Assembly: GCF_001294645.1 (NCBI RefSeq)
Contig: NZ_CP011869.1
Span: forward strand, 1 to 64,000
Direction: 5' to 3'
DNA length: 64,000 bases
Source of the DNA: Pseudonocardia sp. HH130629-09
Lineage (GTDB): Bacteria; Actinomycetota; Actinomycetes; Mycobacteriales; Pseudonocardiaceae
Made by a program: the position numbers and the translations under genes
Shown: positions 45,070-54,123 of the stretch, piece by piece
How the letters are laid out: every line of letters begins with the position of its first letter
Position numbering within the stretch: position 1 is the first letter of the stretch
Notes under the pieces: model-generated
What the model was told of the DNA's origin: nothing
What the model saw: only the letters and a program-made list of their open reading frames with translations
Database searches by the model: none

Positions 45070-45639
45070 ATGGGATCTCGGACCCGGCGCCGCCCCGAAG
45101 GTCGGGCTGCGCGCCACGCCCTGGCTCAGCTCACGGAGGCGCGGGACGCAGTCGACGCCCGGCTGGAGGATCGCCGTCGCCGCGAGAACGTCCTGCTGGA
45201 GCGCTACGCGGCGACCCTCGCTGAACAGCAGCGGGTCGAGGACGAGCTGACCGCCGGCCTCGGACGCCTGCAGGAAGAGGAGGCCAGGCTGCGCGCCGAC
45301 ACCGACCAACAGCTCGCCGCGGTCGAGGCCGACCGTGGCGACGTCCTCGTCGGGCTCAACGCCGAGGGGCGGAGCGCTGAGGATCTCGCCCAGATCGCCG
45401 GCCTCCCGCTGAAGCGAGTCCGCACGATCCTGCGCAGCAGGAAGCAGCCCGCGGACGGCGTCGCGACCAGCGACGACAGCGAGCGCACCCCAACACCGGC
45501 CCCGCGGCCGGCGGGCGCGGAAGTCGGCGGGGTGCCCGTCGTGGGGCCCGACGCGCCGGTCCCGACCGAGCCGGACGAGCTGGCGGAAGGCCCCTCCACG
45601 GAGTCCGCTCCGGAGGACGCGAGGGACACACAGGGGTGA
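45070..45639 (+). CDS. Coiled-coil protein with HTH-like segment
   Basis: 189 aa, ATG 45070 with AAGGGAG upstream. Residues 15-90 are a strongly charged heptad region (LTEARDAVDARLEDRRRRENVLLERYAATLAEQQRVEDEL). It is followed by a short HTH-like unit (LNAEGRSAEDLAQIAGLPLKRVRTILRSRK) and a Pro-rich tail. It looks like a small DNA-associated structural protein. It is convergent with the PD-(D/E)XK-like gene. No family recognised. Confidence 0.7.
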   Translation: MGSRTRRRPEGRAARHALAQLTEARDAVDARLEDRRRRENVLLERYAATLAEQQRVEDELTAGLGRLQEEEARLRADTDQQLAAVEADRGDVLVGLNAEGRSAEDLAQIAGLPLKRVRTILRSRKQPADGVATSDDSERTPTPAPRPAGAEVGGVPVVGPDAPVPTEPDELAEGPSTESAPEDARDTQG

Positions 45640-45728
45640 CCTCCGGGCGCCGCTGCGGGCTCCCGAGTGCAGGTCCATCAGCGCTGGTCGGGGCCGCGGC
45701 GACGCGTCCCTGGTGGTCCCGGCTCCGG

Positions 45729-46832
45729 CTACGGGCTGAGGACGTCGTCCGGGAAGGGCGGCTTCCGTTCGGCATGAGCCGCGGTCTGGCACAGGCGACG
45801 GAACTGCTGCACCCCGGCCAGTGGGTCGGTGTCGCCGAAGGCGGCCGCGGTGAGGCTCTGCAGGTCCCATCGGACGAGCAGGCTCTGCCGGGCCAGGATG
45901 AGTCCGACGTGCTGGATCCCCCACCGATCGGAGACGTCGAGCCAGGCGTATCCGAGGACTTGCTGGAGCCATGCTCGGACGCGTCGCGGTTGGGACGCGT
46001 GGGCGCTCACCTTGACGTCGAGCAGCGTGGTTCCGACCAGCAGGTCGGCATCGGCGAAATGGGGGATGAGGGTCGGCGAGGCGTACCCGATCCCGACCCC
46101 CTCGGGTGGCCGCTCCGCTCCCCACGCCAGAAGCGTAGGGAGGTTCTCGCTGGTCGCGAGCGCGCGAACGAGCGCAGCAGTCTCGTGAGCGCTGCCGTCG
46201 GGGACGGCCGCGCAGAGGGTCTCGGTCGTCACGGGTCCGCGGTGCGCGAGAGCGCTCAGGGCGCGCGGGCTGTGCCCGCTCCGGTACGCGGCCTCGGCCA
46301 GGGCCCACACGCCGTAGGACCGCGCCAGTGCTCTTTCGGCTCCGGCAGTCCCCACATGCCCGCAGGGAGCGTGCTCGTGATGGAACAGGTGGCCCCGGTT
46401 GGCCAGATCGGGGAAGACGCTGTCGCCCCAGGGGGGATCGGTGCTGGTCGCGGCCGGTGCGGGGATCTGGAGCCACTCTCGCGGGGAGGGGTGGAGCGTG
46501 TGGGCCACTGTCGCGACCTCGTCGGGCAGCTCGCGGTGCGTCGGGAAGGACAGGGCGATGCGGGCTGCGGCGCCTGGGGAGACGAGTTGGCCGGCCAGTA
46601 GTCCCTGCAGCGCGGCGTAGGGAGGCGCGGGCTGGACCAGGGCCGCCAGCCGGGCGTCGACGATGCCGCCGACGAGCTGGCTGTCCGCACCTGGCGTCGG
46701 TCCCGAGAGGGTTGTCTGCGGAGCCCTCGCGGCTGCCCGTGCCACGTCTCGGGCGACCTGGTCGAGGCCTGTGAGTCGTTGCTGGCACCAGGTGGCGAGG
46801 GTCCCGGTGCGGAGTGCTGTCGTGAGCGGCAC
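45729..46832 (-). CDS. PD-(D/E)XK nuclease-like protein
   Basis: 367 aa from GTG 46832, chosen for the GGAGAGGAGG ribosome site 8 bases upstream. The N-terminal two thirds contain PDEVATVAHTLHPSPREWLQIP and a Cys/His-containing HLFHHEHAPCGHVG. The C-terminal part has the nuclease-fold signature: Asp in HFADADLLVGTTLLDVKVSA, with Asp-x-Lys (DVK) after it, then a QQVLGYAWLDVSDRWGI helix and VGLILARQSLLVRW. Such folds cut or bind DNA. It lies directly downstream of the interrupted methyltransferase but beyond a strong terminator, so it is probably transcribed separately. Confidence 0.72.
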   Translation of the reverse strand: MPLTTALRTGTLATWCQQRLTGLDQVARDVARAAARAPQTTLSGPTPGADSQLVGGIVDARLAALVQPAPPYAALQGLLAGQLVSPGAAARIALSFPTHRELPDEVATVAHTLHPSPREWLQIPAPAATSTDPPWGDSVFPDLANRGHLFHHEHAPCGHVGTAGAERALARSYGVWALAEAAYRSGHSPRALSALAHRGPVTTETLCAAVPDGSAHETAALVRALATSENLPTLLAWGAERPPEGVGIGYASPTLIPHFADADLLVGTTLLDVKVSAHASQPRRVRAWLQQVLGYAWLDVSDRWGIQHVGLILARQSLLVRWDLQSLTAAAFGDTDPLAGVQQFRRLCQTAAHAERKPPFPDDVLSP

Positions 46833-46926
46833 GGCGACGTCCTCCTCTCCCGGGTCGGCCTCTCTGGTTCTGCACTCTCCACGGTCTGGCATCGAAGGAT
46901 GCATCGGCCGTGGCGACACCCGGGCT

Positions 46927-46964
46927 GCGGGGCCCGGTGGTGATCGGTCACCACCGGGCCCCGC
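46927..46964 (-). terminator. Strong hairpin terminator after the methyltransferase gene
   Basis: Perfect 16-bp arms GCGGGGCCCGGTGGTG and CACCACCGGGCCCCGC with a 6-base loop, starting 4 bases after the stop of the methyltransferase gene on the minus strand. Confidence 0.75.
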
Positions 46965-48223
46965 GAATCAGGCGGCGGTGGGCACGGGGGACTCGACCGG
47001 CGTGCCGCGGATCGCCTCGACGACGGCGGCCACCAGGTCGCGGGCGACGGGCGGGGTCACTGCGTTGCCCGCCATCCGCACCTGGTGTCGCTTGGTCCCG
47101 AGCAGGACGTAGTGCGGAGCGAAGGCCATGCCCTCCTTGATCTCACCTGGGCTCAGCATCCGGAACAGGCAGTCCTCGACGTCGAGGCCGGCCGCTCCGG
47201 CCATCAGTGCGTCGCCTTCGACCGTCGTCTGGGTGGCGAGTGGGCTGGTCGCTGCCGCCCGGATGCGGCCGGTGTCGTAGGCGTAGAGCATCTCCGGGCT
47301 CCAGACCAGGGACTGGTGACCGGCGCTCGTGATGGTGCGCGCAGGCTCGCTGGTCGGGGTGCTCATCTCGGCTCCGCCGCTGTTGTTCCGCATCAGCAGT
47401 CCGTGGTGGGTCCCGCTGGCGGCGAAGGTGTCGAGGGGCTCGATCACGCGTTTCGTGCGGTTCGTGCCCCGCAGCGGCACGACCACGACGCCCTCGGTGT
47501 CGCGGGTGGTGCGGGCACGCAGCGGCCGGTCGGTCGGCTGGGCGACGTCGTTCCACGTGCCTCCGGCCGGGACGAGCAGTCCGGTCTCGTTGCGGGCCGT
47601 CTGCACCCTGAGCGGGCGGTCGGCGGGCAGCGCCACCTTGCCGTCCCGCCCCTCCGCCGGGATCAGGAGCGCTGACGGCGAAGCGGTGGGGCGGGGCGCG
47701 CGCAGCCCGTCGAGGGGCGCGATGGCGCGGTGCTCGGTGGTGGTCAGCGTGCGCAGGGGCTCCTCGACCGGCCAGGCCCGCACCCCGGGCCGACGCTCGA
47801 AGGTGTTGCCTGCTGCCTCCAGCGCGATCGGGCCGTAGTAACGGCGCAGCCCTGCGGCGATGCGCGCCATCGTCTTCGGTGCGAGAGGCCGCTTGCGGTC
47901 ACCGATCCGCTGCCCCGGCGAGGTCCAGTCGATGATGGCCGCGGCCGGGAGAACGTAGGGCTGGACGACGTCGTTGCGGCAGCTCACCCGCGGGCAGCGG
48001 AAGACGTACTGGGCGCCGTAGGAGCCGTGGGGCCGGTCGAAGTTCTTGGGCGCTCGCAGGGCCGTCACGACCTCGCCGCAGGTCGGGCACCAGGCCTGCG
48101 GCCGGGTCCAGCGGTCGAAGTCCGGGCGGTTGTAGCGCCGCTGCCAGAAGACCACGTAGACGCGGTCCCGCAGCTGGGGGGCCGGGGCACCGAGCTGGTG
48201 CCGAAGGCAGAGTTGAGGGTTAG

Positions 48224-49920
48224 CCTGGGGCTTTCATCGCGGTTCGCCGAGTAGGGCGTGTCAGTGGGCTGGAGGGTGCCACTGACCAGCGAAGATGGGG
48301 ATTGCTGAAGTCCTTATCGTCGCGCAGGCAGGAGCACCCTCCAGGTGAAGAAGGCTATCGGGTTCTACCCGTGCCCGGACATCGACACGGCTGCGACGAC
48401 GGTGGTGTCTCACGCCGGGACGCGGCTGCTGACCGAGACCATCGCCAAGGTCGGCCTGGACCGAGCCCTGTCGGTTGGGCTGGAGCCGTGGCGGCCGCGG
48501 CTGGCGGTGCACGACCCGGCGAAGGTTCTGCTCGACCTCGCGCTCACCCTCGCCGCGGGCGGGGACTGCCTGTCCGACATCGCCCTGCTGCGTGCCGAGC
48601 CCACCCTGTTCGGTCTGGTGGCGTCGGACCCGACGGTCTCACGCACGGTCGACCGCCTCGCCGCCGACGGTGCCGCGGCGTTGGCCGCGATCGACACCGC
48701 CCGCGCCGCAGCACGGGCGAAGGCGTGGGCACTGGCCGGGCCCGCAGCCCCCGACCACCAGACGAACGCAGCGAAACCGCTGGTCATCGACGTGGACGCC
48801 ACCCTGGTCACCGCCCACTCCGACAAGCAGGGCGCCGCACCGACGTTCAAGAAGGGCTTCGGCCACCATCCGTTGTGGGCGTTCTGCGACCACGGCGCGG
48901 CCGGAACCGGAGAGCCTCTCGCGGCGCTGCTGCGGCCGGGCAATGCGGGGTCGAACACCGCCGCCGATCACGTCACCGTCATCCGCGCCGCCCTGCGCCA
49001 GCTCCCCGACCACAAACCCGGCAACCGTCCCGGGCGGAAGGTACTGATCCGCATCGACGGTGCCGGCGCCTCCCACGAGCTCCTCGACTGGCTGACCGGG
49101 CAGCGCCTGTCCTACTCGGTCGGGTTCAGCCTCACCCAGGAACTGGTCGACCAGCTCGCCGCTCTCCCGGCTGCGGACTGGCAGACCGCGCTCGACGCCG
49201 ACCGTGAGCCCCGCCCGGGCGCGTGGGTCATCGAGGCCACCGGCTTGATGAACCTGGGGACCTGGCCGGACGGGATGCGGGTGATCGTGCGCCGCGAACG
49301 CCCACACCCGGGCGCGCAGCTGCGGTTCATCGACCGGGACGGGTTGCGCTACACCGCGTTCGCCACCAACACCCGCCCCGGCGGCCCCGGCCGCCAACTC
49401 GCCGACCTCGAGCTGCGACACCGCCGCCGCGCCCGCGCCGAGGACCGCATCCGCGCGGCGAAGGACACCGGGCTCACGAACCTGCCACTGCACGAGCTCG
49501 ACCAGAACCGGATCTGGCAGGCCGTGGTCGCGCTCGCCTGCGAGGTCACCGCCTGGGCGCAGATGCTCGCCTACACCGGGCACCCGGCACGCCGTTGGGA
49601 GCCGAAACGACTCCGGCTGCGGCTGTTCTCGATGCCCGCCCAGCGAGCCCGTCACGCCCGCCGAACCGTGCTGCACCTGCCTGCGCACGCACCCTGGGCC
49701 GAACTGCTCTGCGACGGCCTCGCCCGGCTGCGCACGCTCGCTGTTCCCGGCTGAGCACGAACCCTCCGTCGCGACGACCCAGGAAACCGACCGGACCCGT
49801 GGACCCGGCGCCCCGAGCGACCTCGGCCGAACTGTCACACCCAACGGGCACAATCAGGCCCCGCCACACCGGCCAGCACCGGTGTCGATCAAGCCAGGAC
49901 TGCCCGACGAAAGATCCGGG
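48224..49920. mobile_element. IS1380-type insertion sequence, second type (C)
   Basis: 1697 bp flanked by TTAG at 48220-48223 and 49921-49924. Its ends share CC.GG-CTTTC-TCG in opposite orientation. It is different in sequence from copies A and B but uses the same YTAR target. It interrupts the cytosine methyltransferase gene. Confidence 0.82.
48345..49754 (+). CDS. IS1380-family transposase (element C)
   Basis: 469 aa from GTG 48345. DDE motif order as in copy A: PLVIDVDATLVTAHSDKQGAAPTFK, VLIRIDGAGASHELLDWL and RRARAEDRIRAAKDTGLTNLP. The frame is intact, so the element may be active. It is clearly diverged from the copy A/B protein, so two different IS1380 lineages have entered this replicon. 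Confidence 0.9.
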   Translation: MKKAIGFYPCPDIDTAATTVVSHAGTRLLTETIAKVGLDRALSVGLEPWRPRLAVHDPAKVLLDLALTLAAGGDCLSDIALLRAEPTLFGLVASDPTVSRTVDRLAADGAAALAAIDTARAAARAKAWALAGPAAPDHQTNAAKPLVIDVDATLVTAHSDKQGAAPTFKKGFGHHPLWAFCDHGAAGTGEPLAALLRPGNAGSNTAADHVTVIRAALRQLPDHKPGNRPGRKVLIRIDGAGASHELLDWLTGQRLSYSVGFSLTQELVDQLAALPAADWQTALDADREPRPGAWVIEATGLMNLGTWPDGMRVIVRRERPHPGAQLRFIDRDGLRYTAFATNTRPGGPGRQLADLELRHRRRARAEDRIRAAKDTGLTNLPLHELDQNRIWQAVVALACEVTAWAQMLAYTGHPARRWEPKRLRLRLFSMPAQRARHARRTVLHLPAHAPWAELLCDGLARLRTLAVPG

Positions 49921-50539
49921 TTAGGACCTGGTAGTCGTAATCGAGCTTCCGCATGCGGGCGATCCACTTCGGGAAGTGGACCCACTTGAGCAGCGCGGGG
50001 ACGTTCTCGACAATCACGGCTCGGTAGCGGTGGTGCTCGGCGAACCGGGGCACGTCGTGCATCAGGGCGCGGGAGCGCTCGCCGGCGTCGAGCGGCAGGG
50101 GCGGTTCGTCGGTGGCGTCGTCGTCGACGAGTAGGTCGAACAGGCTGGGCTCGGTCTCGGGCTGGGCGAAGGTCTGCTTTTCACCGCGTGCCGGACTGAA
50201 GAAGGTGCAACTGGGCGAGGCCCACAGGAAGTCGGTGCCGGGAAACCGGCTCGGATCGGCCCTCGCGATGTCGATGACGTCGTGCCCCGCGTCGGGCATG
50301 TTCCGGTTGTGGGTCTCGACCGCGAGATCCCAGTGGTTGACCGCCATGACACTTCTGACCCCGGGGACCTGCTCCGCCCCGAAGGAGGATCCCCCTCCGC
50401 CACAGAAGAGGTCGGTCAGGCTGAACTCGCAGTCGTCGTAGGCACTTGGAACTGGCGTTCTGCGCAGCACCATTGGCATGGGGTTCTCCGTTCAGTTCTG
50501 GGTGAGCGGTTCAAGCTGTCAATCTCTCCCCACTGTTAT

Positions 50540-50551
50540 CACTATACCATG
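50540..50551 (-). promoter_or_regulatory. Shared CATGGTATAGTG promoter/operator motif (methyltransferase)
   Basis: Exact 12-base motif CATGGTATAGTG on the minus strand, 61 bases upstream of the methyltransferase ATG. It contains TATAGT, an actinobacterial -10 type hexamer. The identical motif precedes two other minus-strand genes (53286, 54437). Confidence 0.6.
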
Positions 50552-50628
50552 TTGGGCGGTAGTCTGCTCGTATCCGAACGTTTACGACGTCCCCTATGGT
50601 GTCGATTCCCGAGCGGCTTCGCCGCTCT

Positions 50629-51399
50629 TCATGGGGCTTCTGTTGATTTCTTACCTTTTCGCGACCACGAACGCTTATCTGCGTAGTCCCAGACCCGTCG
50701 ACGTCGCCAGAATCGCCGCTGCCGGCCGGCGGGCGTTTCCTCGACCTCGTCCGGCGCGATGAACTGGTCGCGGCCGACGTAGCTGTTCACGGTCGCAGCG
50801 CTGGCCAGGCCCAGCACGTGCGCGACCTGGGCGCTGCTGAGCAGCTCGTCGGGGTCGCCGGTCCGGTCGACGGGGGTCAGCCCGCTCTTGAGCTGGTCCC
50901 TGTGCCCTCGGTACCAGTCCTGCCACAGCTCGAGGTCGACGTAGCGGCGGCCGTCGCGCCGTATCCCGGGCGGATGGCCGTTCGCCTGGCGCCCGGCGTA
51001 CCAGCGGTTCAGAGTCGCCTCCGGCTCACCACTCAGGCGGGCGAGCTCGGTGACGGTCGCCAGGATCCGTCCGTTGACCTCCCGGCGGTCGGCGCCGTAC
51101 GCGGTGCGCCACCGCCGCCACTCGCGCTCGTCGACGTGCCACTGGCCGTCGACCTCGAGCCCCTCGGGGTGGCCGTTGCGATGCCGGTCGCGCCACCACT
51201 TGTAGAGGGTGTGCTCGCGCTCTCCGGTGCGTGCCGCCAGCTCCGAGCGGGAGATCAGGTGGTCTGGCACGTCCGGGCTGCCATGGTCCTCGCCCCTCAC
51301 CGGGGTGAGCGTAGGTAGGGCCGCCCGCTGCCGCGGGCGGCGGGTTGCGACAGGCGCCCGTCGTCGTCCACGGGCAGCCGGTTCGACTACTCTGCGCAT
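50629..51399 (-). CDS. Triple helix-turn-helix DNA-binding protein 1
   Basis: 256 aa from ATG 51399. Three related HTH modules of about 60 residues follow each other: LISRSELAARTGEREHTLYKWWRDRHRNGHPEGL with QWHVDEREWRRW; TELARLSGEPEATLNRWYAGRQANGHPPGI with RRYVDLELWQDW; and LLSSAQVAHVLGLASAATVNSYVGRDQFIAPD with RRRVWDYA. Each has an excisionase/MerR-like helix pair and a wing. It would read a long composite DNA site. It is paralogous to the protein at 54506-55222 in layout. A plasmid regulator or replication/partition accessory role is possible. Confidence 0.72.
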   Translation of the reverse strand: MRRVVEPAARGRRRAPVATRRPRQRAALPTLTPVRGEDHGSPDVPDHLISRSELAARTGEREHTLYKWWRDRHRNGHPEGLEVDGQWHVDEREWRRWRTAYGADRREVNGRILATVTELARLSGEPEATLNRWYAGRQANGHPPGIRRDGRRYVDLELWQDWYRGHRDQLKSGLTPVDRTGDPDELLSSAQVAHVLGLASAATVNSYVGRDQFIAPDEVEETPAGRQRRFWRRRRVWDYADKRSWSRKGKKSTEAP

Positions 51400-51774
51400 C
51401 ACTGCTCTCGTTTGATGGGGTCCTTCGGTTCCCGGGTGGACGGAGCATAGGCGGCCGGGGGTCGCTGTCAACCCCGCTCCGGCGGGGACCCGCAAGGGTC
51501 GGTCCCCGGTTCGCCGACCACCCATTCCGCCGCTCTGGTGCGAGCGTCAGCCGCCCCCCCTTCAGTCCCGGGCGCGAGTCCCGTGGCCCCACCTGAGCTG
51601 ACAACGGGCACCCGGTCACAGACCGCCCACCGGTGGGCGAACCCGGTGGTCGGCTCGCCGCGGCGTCGACCTGCTCGTCGTCGACCTCGGCGCGCGCGGC
51701 CCACCACGCCGCTGGGCGACGGAGGCGATCACCAGCAGACGCAGCCGCCGCAACCATCGCGGCGTCTCGCCCGC
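51400..51774. other. Intergenic region with a hairpin
   Basis: About 375 bases with no supported gene; short minus-strand frames here are Arg/Gly-rich and have no ribosome site. A hairpin CGGGGACC / GGTCCCCG (51483-51490 and 51501-51508, 10-base loop) could terminate the small membrane-protein transcript from the right. Confidence 0.4.
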
Positions 51775-51942
51775 TCAGGACAGGACTGCCGTACCGACGG
51801 CGACGAAGGTCGACACCAGCGCGGCCGCGACCACAGCGACCACGAAGAGCCCTGCGAGTGCCGGGATGCGGGCGACGGCGGCGACCAGTGCGAACAGTGC
51901 CGCTGCTCCGCAGACGATGATCCAAACCAGTGCTGGGTCCAT
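51775..51942 (-). CDS. Small two-helix membrane protein
   Basis: 55 aa, ATG 51942, with AGGAAGC as ribosome site. It is almost entirely hydrophobic: DPALVWIIVCGAAALFALVAAV and ALAGLFVVAVVAAALVSTFV form two probable membrane helices separated by a short basic turn (ARIP). No family recognised. It lies 90 bases downstream of the prim-pol gene, in the same orientation. Confidence 0.6.
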   Translation of the reverse strand: MDPALVWIIVCGAAALFALVAAVARIPALAGLFVVAVVAAALVSTFVAVGTAVLS

Positions 51943-52031
51943 GAGGTGCTTCCTGTCGTGTCGGTGAGGGCCGGCTCGGCCCATGTCGGCGGGTTGAGGG
52001 GGCTTTCCGAGCGGCGCGGTGCTCGCGCTGG

Positions 52032-53231
52032 CTAGTGCCCGACTCCGTGCCGGTGCTCGTGGTGTCGTTCGCGGCCGGGCCGCCCGTCCCGGTGGTGCCC
52101 GGATTCCGGGGTGGGGCGGTCCGTCCGTGCGCCGCGCAGTCGTTCGATGTCGCGGGCCAGACCTCGGCCCGCACGGGTCACCGCGGCCGCGGTGGGGCGA
52201 GCGTGTTGGTCGCCCTCCTGGTCGGCGGCGGTGCGCCCGGCTCGCTCGCGGTTCGCGTACCGCGGGCGCCTGGCGCCGTAGGCGAGTCCGTCGCTGATGG
52301 TCTGCTCCGCCTCGGACTCGGTGAAGTCGTCGACTCCGATGTGCGTCTGGACCGCCGCGCGGAGGGTCGCGCTGGCCTCCTCGGCGGAGATGACGTTGCC
52401 GCCGACGTAGTTGCCCAGCTTGAGCGCGGCGGTCAGCACGGCGTGGTGACGGCCGCCCGGCTGTGCTTCCTCGATGCGTTGGGCCTCGCCTTCGAGGATG
52501 CTGCGGACGTAGCGCTCCTGGCGGTTGCCGGTGAGCTCGAGCCGCGGCCGCGGAACGCGGGCGATCTCCGGCTCTGGCGGTGGGGCGAGCAGGCTGCTGA
52601 TCCACGTGGGCAGCTCGGCGGGCGGGCCGGGACGCTCGAACTGGTAGCGCCCCTCGGGGCGGACCGAGCCGGGGGCGACGATGTACCCGCCCTCACCTCG
52701 CGTGTCGATCTTCCAGCCGAGCCCGGTCTGGGAGCTGTTGCGCAGCGCGCTGTCGTTGCGGAAGTACAGGTGCCCTCCGCCGGTAGGGGTGGACACCGTC
52801 AGGGTCTGGTCGGGCATGGGTTCACCGGCGCGACGCGCGAGCATCTGCAGGACGTCGCGGCCGTTGCGGGCACCCTCGAACTCCTCCGGTGCGGGCGCCC
52901 CGTGGCCCTCGTCGAGGTCGATCACCAGGAGCTTCGACGGGCCGCAGGCGATGCCGACGTTGTAGGGCTTGGTGCTCCACCAGCGCCGGATCTGGTCGGA
53001 GTCGGTGGTGGCGCGTTGTTCCCAGCCGAGGTGCCCCTCCGGGCCACTGCAGGGACCGGTCCGCTTGCAGGTGCGCTTGGCGTGGAAGATCGGCTTCTTG
53101 CCGTCGATCTGGAGCGGGAAGACGTGGTAGCCGGCCCGCGCGGCACCCAGCGCAACCTCCCGCATCTCGTGTCGAGTGGCCGGGGAGGTCTGTCGTTCGA
53201 CGGGATCGCCGGTGGTGTGCGGATCGCTCAT
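52032..53231 (-). CDS. Bifunctional primase/polymerase (prim-pol) plasmid replication protein
   Basis: 399 aa from ATG 53231 with GGAGAG upstream. Prim-pol (AEP) domain: AARAGYHVFPLQIDGKKPIF, the metal-binding Asp pair in LLVIDLDEGHG, and the STPTGGGHLYFRND His motif. It is followed by APGSVRPEGRYQFE and a helical C-terminal region. Plasmids use such proteins to prime or initiate their own replication. The basic, His-rich last 60 residues are low complexity. The shared promoter motif lies 55 bases upstream. This is the best candidate for the replication protein in the window. Confidence 0.82.
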   Translation of the reverse strand: MSDPHTTGDPVERQTSPATRHEMREVALGAARAGYHVFPLQIDGKKPIFHAKRTCKRTGPCSGPEGHLGWEQRATTDSDQIRRWWSTKPYNVGIACGPSKLLVIDLDEGHGAPAPEEFEGARNGRDVLQMLARRAGEPMPDQTLTVSTPTGGGHLYFRNDSALRNSSQTGLGWKIDTRGEGGYIVAPGSVRPEGRYQFERPGPPAELPTWISSLLAPPPEPEIARVPRPRLELTGNRQERYVRSILEGEAQRIEEAQPGGRHHAVLTAALKLGNYVGGNVISAEEASATLRAAVQTHIGVDDFTESEAEQTISDGLAYGARRPRYANRERAGRTAADQEGDQHARPTAAAVTRAGRGLARDIERLRGARTDRPTPESGHHRDGRPGRERHHEHRHGVGH

Positions 53232-53285
53232 GGCACTCTCCGGTTCTGGTGGCGTGGGAACGCTGTCGTCGCTCCACACTTCGTC

Positions 53286-53297
53286 CACTATACCATG
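53286..53297 (-). promoter_or_regulatory. Shared CATGGTATAGTG promoter/operator motif (prim-pol gene)
   Basis: Exact copy of the 12-base motif on the minus strand, 55 bases upstream of the prim-pol ATG. The -10-like TATAGT is inside it. Immediately upstream is one of two copies of the 17-base repeat CTCTGACCTGCGTTTTT. Confidence 0.62.
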
Positions 53298-53314
53298 AAA
53301 GTGGTTCACAGAGC

Positions 53315-53331
53315 CTCTGACCTGCGTTTTT
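53315..53331. repeat. 17-bp repeat, copy 1
   Basis: CTCTGACCTGCGTTTTT, identical to 57693-57709. It lies just upstream of the prim-pol promoter motif. Confidence 0.5.
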
Positions 53332-53370
53332 CTCGGCAATTGGACCGGGAGCAGGTACGGGACGGCACTG

Positions 53371-53787
53371 TCACGCGCGATCGACGGCGATGAGTACGCG
53401 GGTCCGCAGGTCGGGTGCTTCGATGATCTCGGCCCAGGCGCCCCAGTCCGGGAAGGCCCGGGCCAGCATCGGGCGGTGCACGGCGGGAACGGCGGCGACC
53501 AGCTCGCAGAGCACCCGGCCCCAGGGTGTGGGGGCGATCCCGCCGGGCAGGCCGTGGACGCTCAGCATCGTCTGCAGTGCGTACTGGGCGTCTTCTCCCA
53601 GGTCGTGGCATTCCGCGTCACGGATGAGCAGCTCGACAACGCGTGCGAGCGGCGGCTCTCCGCCCGGGTCGGGACAGTGCAGGGCCGCCGCGAGGTGTCC
53701 GGCCTGCTCCCGGCGCGACTTGCACTGCCAGTGGTCGGTGTCGATCTCGGCGAGTAGGGCGGCAAGCTCGTCGACGGACGGGGTCAT
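53371..53787 (-). CDS. Small protein of unknown function
   Basis: 138 aa from ATG 53787 with GAGGAGC upstream. Acidic N-terminus SVDELAALLAEIDTDHWQCKSRREQAGHLAAALHCPDPGG, then ARVVELLIRDAECHDLGEDAQYALQTML. The repeated W/H/C positions are suggestive of a small regulatory protein, but no family is recognised. It lies between the WhiB-like cluster and the prim-pol gene; its stop is 140 bases before the prim-pol ATG. Confidence 0.65.
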   Translation of the reverse strand: MTPSVDELAALLAEIDTDHWQCKSRREQAGHLAAALHCPDPGGEPPLARVVELLIRDAECHDLGEDAQYALQTMLSVHGLPGGIAPTPWGRVLCELVAAVPAVHRPMLARAFPDWGAWAEIIEAPDLRTRVLIAVDRA

Positions 53788-53836
53788 GGTCTGCTCCTCT
53801 GGTGACGGGTGTGGATCGGTGGCGGTCGACCGCGGG

Positions 53837-53864
53837 GGCGGGGTGCCTCTGACAGCACCCCGCC
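53837..53864 (-). terminator. Hairpin terminator after the WhiB-like cluster
   Basis: Perfect 10-bp arms GGCGGGGTGC and GCACCCCGCC with an 8-base loop, 7 bases after the end of the small gene at 53871 on the minus strand. Confidence 0.6.
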
Positions 53865-53870
53865 TCGGGA

Positions 53871-54020
53871 TCACGTATCCGTGAGGACGCTGCGCGGGAC
53901 CGCGACCACAGAGGCCGCGTGGTGGTCGCCCCATCGGGCTCCGCAGATCCCGCGACGGCAGTGCGCCGCGGTGGGCGCGATCCCAGCTTCGTGCGGCCCG
54001 GCTCGCCACAGCTCGGACAT
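53871..54020 (-). CDS. Tentative very small protein downstream of WhiB
   Basis: 49 aa from ATG 54020: MSELWRAGPHEAGIAPTAAH and HCRRGICGARWGDHHAASVV, ending just before the terminator hairpin. Cys and His spacing could bind metal. A competing frame starts at 54127, where ATGA overlaps the WhiB stop, and contains LLDPCPSCGEPGRTKLG but then runs through the terminator. A missing base joining the two is possible. The correct product is uncertain. Confidence 0.35.
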   Translation of the reverse strand: MSELWRAGPHEAGIAPTAAHCRRGICGARWGDHHAASVVAVPRSVLTDT

Positions 54021-54123
54021 GGGTCGAGCAGGTCGGCCCGGAGCGAGTCGTCTGCGGCAGCCGAGGGCCGCCTCGTGCCTGTCTCGGCGAGCGGCCCGGG
54101 TGCGCAGTGCTCGCTGCCCCGGT

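Larger units (their letters stand above)
46968..50479 (-). pseudogene. C5-cytosine DNA methyltransferase split by an IS1380-type element
   Basis: Start ATG 50479. The N-terminal piece has SAM motif I (LTDLFCGGGGSSFGAEQ), motif IV with the catalytic Cys in a variant SPSCTFFSP (usual PPC), and motif VI VIVENVPALLKW. The C-terminal piece has a Cys4 insertion (WCPTCGEV ... CPRVSCRN), a target-recognition region and motif X GNAVTPPVARDL. Removing the IS and one TTAG rejoins YQVLTLNSAFG. A residual break at the GGGGGG run 48176-48181 is repaired by one more G (VPRPPQLRDRVYVVFW). It is inactive as read. A shared promoter motif sits at 50540. Confidence 0.82.

Noticed and set aside
45010..46875. 621-aa minus-strand frame across two genes
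   Set aside because: Arg/Pro-rich shadow overlapping the + strand coiled-coil gene and a second frame of the nuclease-like gene; no start site or motif.
51468..51707. 79-aa minus-strand frame between the triple-HTH and membrane-protein genes
   Set aside because: Arg/Gly-rich with no ribosome site, and crosses a hairpin; treated as non-coding.
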